Positions 14,628-16,142 of a DNA stretch of 16,142 bases are shown here, piece by piece. Every line of letters starts with the position of its first letter. The first letter of the stretch is position 1. Source of the stretch: Leptolyngbyaceae cyanobacterium SM1_3_5 (lineage in GTDB: Bacteria > Cyanobacteriota > Cyanobacteriia > Elainellales > Elainellaceae); the NCBI GenBank assembly GCA_012031475.1, contig JAAUTJ010000032.1, positions 1 through 16,142 of the forward strand. The letters run 5' to 3'. The notes under the pieces were generated by a model, which was not told where the DNA came from, made no database searches, and saw only the letters and a program-made list of their open reading frames with translations. The position numbers were made by a program, and so were the translations under genes.

Positions 14628-14737
14628 TTAGGTTGTTTGCACTTTAGTAGAACAGATAAACTAGCTGCATAGCGTAATTAAAAGTTGAAAAGCCCAACCA
14701 ATATTTTTTATTTTGCACTATTTTAACAGGTGTAATC

Positions 14738-15383
14738 CTACTTTTTCGCTTGAACAACCTGTAAGCTTCCGCCTGCATGAAGCGTTTGTTTTGACTCTTG
14801 GAATCCAATTTCTGTAAGCAGCTTAACGAGATCGGTTTGAATCAAATTCCAGGCGGTTTCTGTTTCAAAGAGGAAGAGAAAGAGCGACAAACCAGGTGTA
14901 AAGATAGGATTGGTTGGCTGGTGGAAATCGACAAAGGTGAAAATGCCGTCTGGCTTCAAAACGCGATGCGCCTGCTGAAGAATTTCGCGTAGCTGAACGG
15001 GCTGCATTTCATGCAGGGCAACGCTGGTATGTATCAGATCAAAGCTGCTGTCAGGAAAGGGCAATTCTTCTGCAAAGCCTTCGACAAATTGGGCAGTAGG
15101 AACATTTTGGCGGGCACGATCGAGCGATCGCACCGAGGCATCGAGTCCAGTCACTTTTGCCACTTCCTACATCGGATTGAGCCAGTCGATCGGCTAGAAA
15201 GTGAGTGGCCTGCCCGCTGCCGCAGCACAAATCGAGAATTTGCATTTCTGGCTGAAACATGATGTTAGAAAAGGCAAGCTGTCGAAAGCGAGATTCGCCG
15301 CCGACTGCGATCGCTGCAAGGCGAGAAAAGCTGTCATAAATCCACTGATAGCGGTAGCTGAGTGGTCTTAAAAAGGTTGCCAT
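14738..15383 (-). CDS. Class I SAM-dependent methyltransferase, frameshifted
   Basis: Start at ATG 15383 (MATFLRPLSYRYQWIYDSFS), seven bases after the permease stop. The SAM-binding motif I is seen as MQILDLCCGSGQATHFLADR in the first frame. After about 15170 a second frame carries on with VAKVTGLDASVRSLDRARQN (acidic residue of motif post I), FVEGFAEELPFPDSSFDLIH (motif II region) and EILQQAHRVLKPDGIFTFVD (motif III). A small indel near 15160-15175 separates the two. Joined, the product is about 215 residues, UbiE/Methyltransf_11-like. The substrate cannot be told from sequence. Probably sequencing error or a recent mutation. Confidence 0.85.
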
Positions 15384-15390
15384 TGTGAGT

Positions 15391-15738
15391 TTAGAATTGG
15401 CGTTTTGCAAAGATGGTTGAGGCAATAATCAGCAGCAAAATGATGTAGATGAAGGCGTATAGAGCGTTGGCGATCAGGTCGATCGAGCTAGGCAAAGCTT
15501 GCAGACCATAAACCGCTTGGTTTTTCAAGTCAAGCCGCGATAGATCGGGCAGCAGCAGATAGAGTCCTTGCATCAACTGTTGAAGCTGTGGGTTTTGTGA
15601 AAGTTTGCCAAACGCGACAAGATCGCGAGTTACGTTTCCCATCAGATACACCGCAAAGGTCAGCAGTGCTGCTAGCAGCGAACTTGTAAAAACGCCAAAC
15701 AAAATCGCAGCCGCAGCAACGTGAAGCGATTGCCCCAT
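15391..15738 (-). CDS. ABC transporter permease (ABC-2 type), C-terminal part only
   Basis: The last 110 residues resemble cyanobacterial ABC-2 permeases: AAILFGVFTSSLLAALLTFA, VYLMGNVTRDLVAFGKLSQN, LYLLLPDLSRLDLKNQAVYG, and a final helix (LYAFIYIILLLIIASTIFAK) before the stop at 15391. The ATG at 15738 is not the true start: it falls inside a membrane helix, and family proteins have about 150 more residues upstream. Those residues are not found; the sequence beyond about 15725 is unrelated. The gene is truncated or the contig is misassembled here. The methyltransferase follows by seven bases, so they probably share a transcript. Confidence 0.8.
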   Translation of the reverse strand: MGQSLHVAAAAILFGVFTSSLLAALLTFAVYLMGNVTRDLVAFGKLSQNPQLQQLMQGLYLLLPDLSRLDLKNQAVYGLQALPSSIDLIANALYAFIYIILLLIIASTIFAKRQF

Positions 15739-16142
15739 ACAGGGCGAACCACGCGCAGGTGCTCGGTTTCGGGCACTTCAAGGGCAAGATGGCGCGATCC
15801 TTTGGCGCGGTCTTAACATTGCCTGCCGCGCCAAGAAGGCCTTCGCGTGGTGCAGCAGGTTCCAAAACATCCGACCAATTCCGAGCGAAGTGGGATTCGC
15901 GTTGAGCACGATGCGCTGTTCTCGACTGGTGTGAATCCATTCTGCTGGTCATGGTCTGGGAAGCTTTACACGGCTGAATAGGCGCCAAACGAAGCGTATT
16001 TGAACGGCGCGCGCATCATTTCGAAAATCGGGAGATTCCCTAGCGCCACGCGGCGATCGCCTTAAGGCAACGCCTTGCACGCGCGAGAATGACTGCTTCT
16101 TCCATTCATCCCTAGACGAATAACTGCCTTGCAATCGCTGGT
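15739..16142. other. Unassigned, scrambled right edge
   Basis: No intact gene is seen. The permease should continue on the minus strand but does not. Short stretches in different minus-strand frames look protein-like (for example TSREQRIVLNANPTSLGIGR, LALEVPETEHLRVVRPVWG, LPIFEMMRAPFKYASFGAY), with stops and frame changes between them. This suggests either a decayed gene or a low-quality or chimeric contig end. I cannot name the product. Confidence 0.4.

Noticed and set aside
1..16142. tRNA gene as a CAST attachment site
   Set aside because: No cloverleaf or tRNA-like 3' end was recognised by eye on either strand; a tRNA-finding program would settle this.

Overview
The window looks like a filamentous or Leptolyngbya-like cyanobacterium. 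HIP1-type GCGATCGC octamers are scattered throughout, and gene families seen mainly in cyanobacteria are present (a short HTH-like conserved protein, a CDEFG-A'-B Mrp antiporter operon, Cas12k). Many genes carry one-base frameshifts, often at short homopolymers. Part of the 'broken gene' picture may therefore be sequencing error, for example in a draft or metagenome assembly.

Left flank (1-1887): the C-terminal part of a large coiled-coil protein with paired membrane segments, probably a dynamin-like GTPase whose N-terminus lies outside the window and which is frameshifted near 640. Facing it is a 100-residue conserved cyanobacterial protein of unknown function.

Mobile-element island (about 2080-8640): a decayed IS630 transposase fragment; a second, complete-length IS630 element with recognisable terminal inverted repeats and a nonsense-disrupted transposase; and, touching that element's right end, a truncated and frameshifted C-terminal piece of a TnsB/Mu-type transposase. 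Next comes an open 778-codon cas12k gene, the effector of type V-K CRISPR-associated transposons (CAST). It is preceded by a plausible promoter embedded in a cluster of palindromes. An IS4-type element, itself dead, sits 32 bp after the cas12k stop. tnsC, tniQ, a tracrRNA and a CRISPR array are not visible. The region is best read as a dismantled CAST in which only the guide-binding effector still has an open reading frame. That effector is clearly longer than characterised Cas12k proteins and carries two apparent insertions. Past the IS4 element lie a possible transposase tail and hairpins like an IS200/IS605 right end.

Chromosomal backbone (8766-15738): on the plus strand, an exbB-exbD pair (proton-driven energiser of TonB-dependent outer-membrane transport). 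On the minus strand, a compact Mrp-type multi-subunit Na+/H+ antiporter operon in transcription order C-D-E-F-G-A'-B, with ATGA stop/start overlaps at every junction. Upstream of it are a small CPXCG zinc-ribbon protein gene with a 51-codon membrane peptide just behind it, then a SAM-dependent methyltransferase and the 3' end of an ABC-2 type permease, all on the minus strand. The last 400 bases do not continue the permease and look scrambled.

The item most worth pursuing is the orphan, enlarged Cas12k with its palindrome-rich upstream region.
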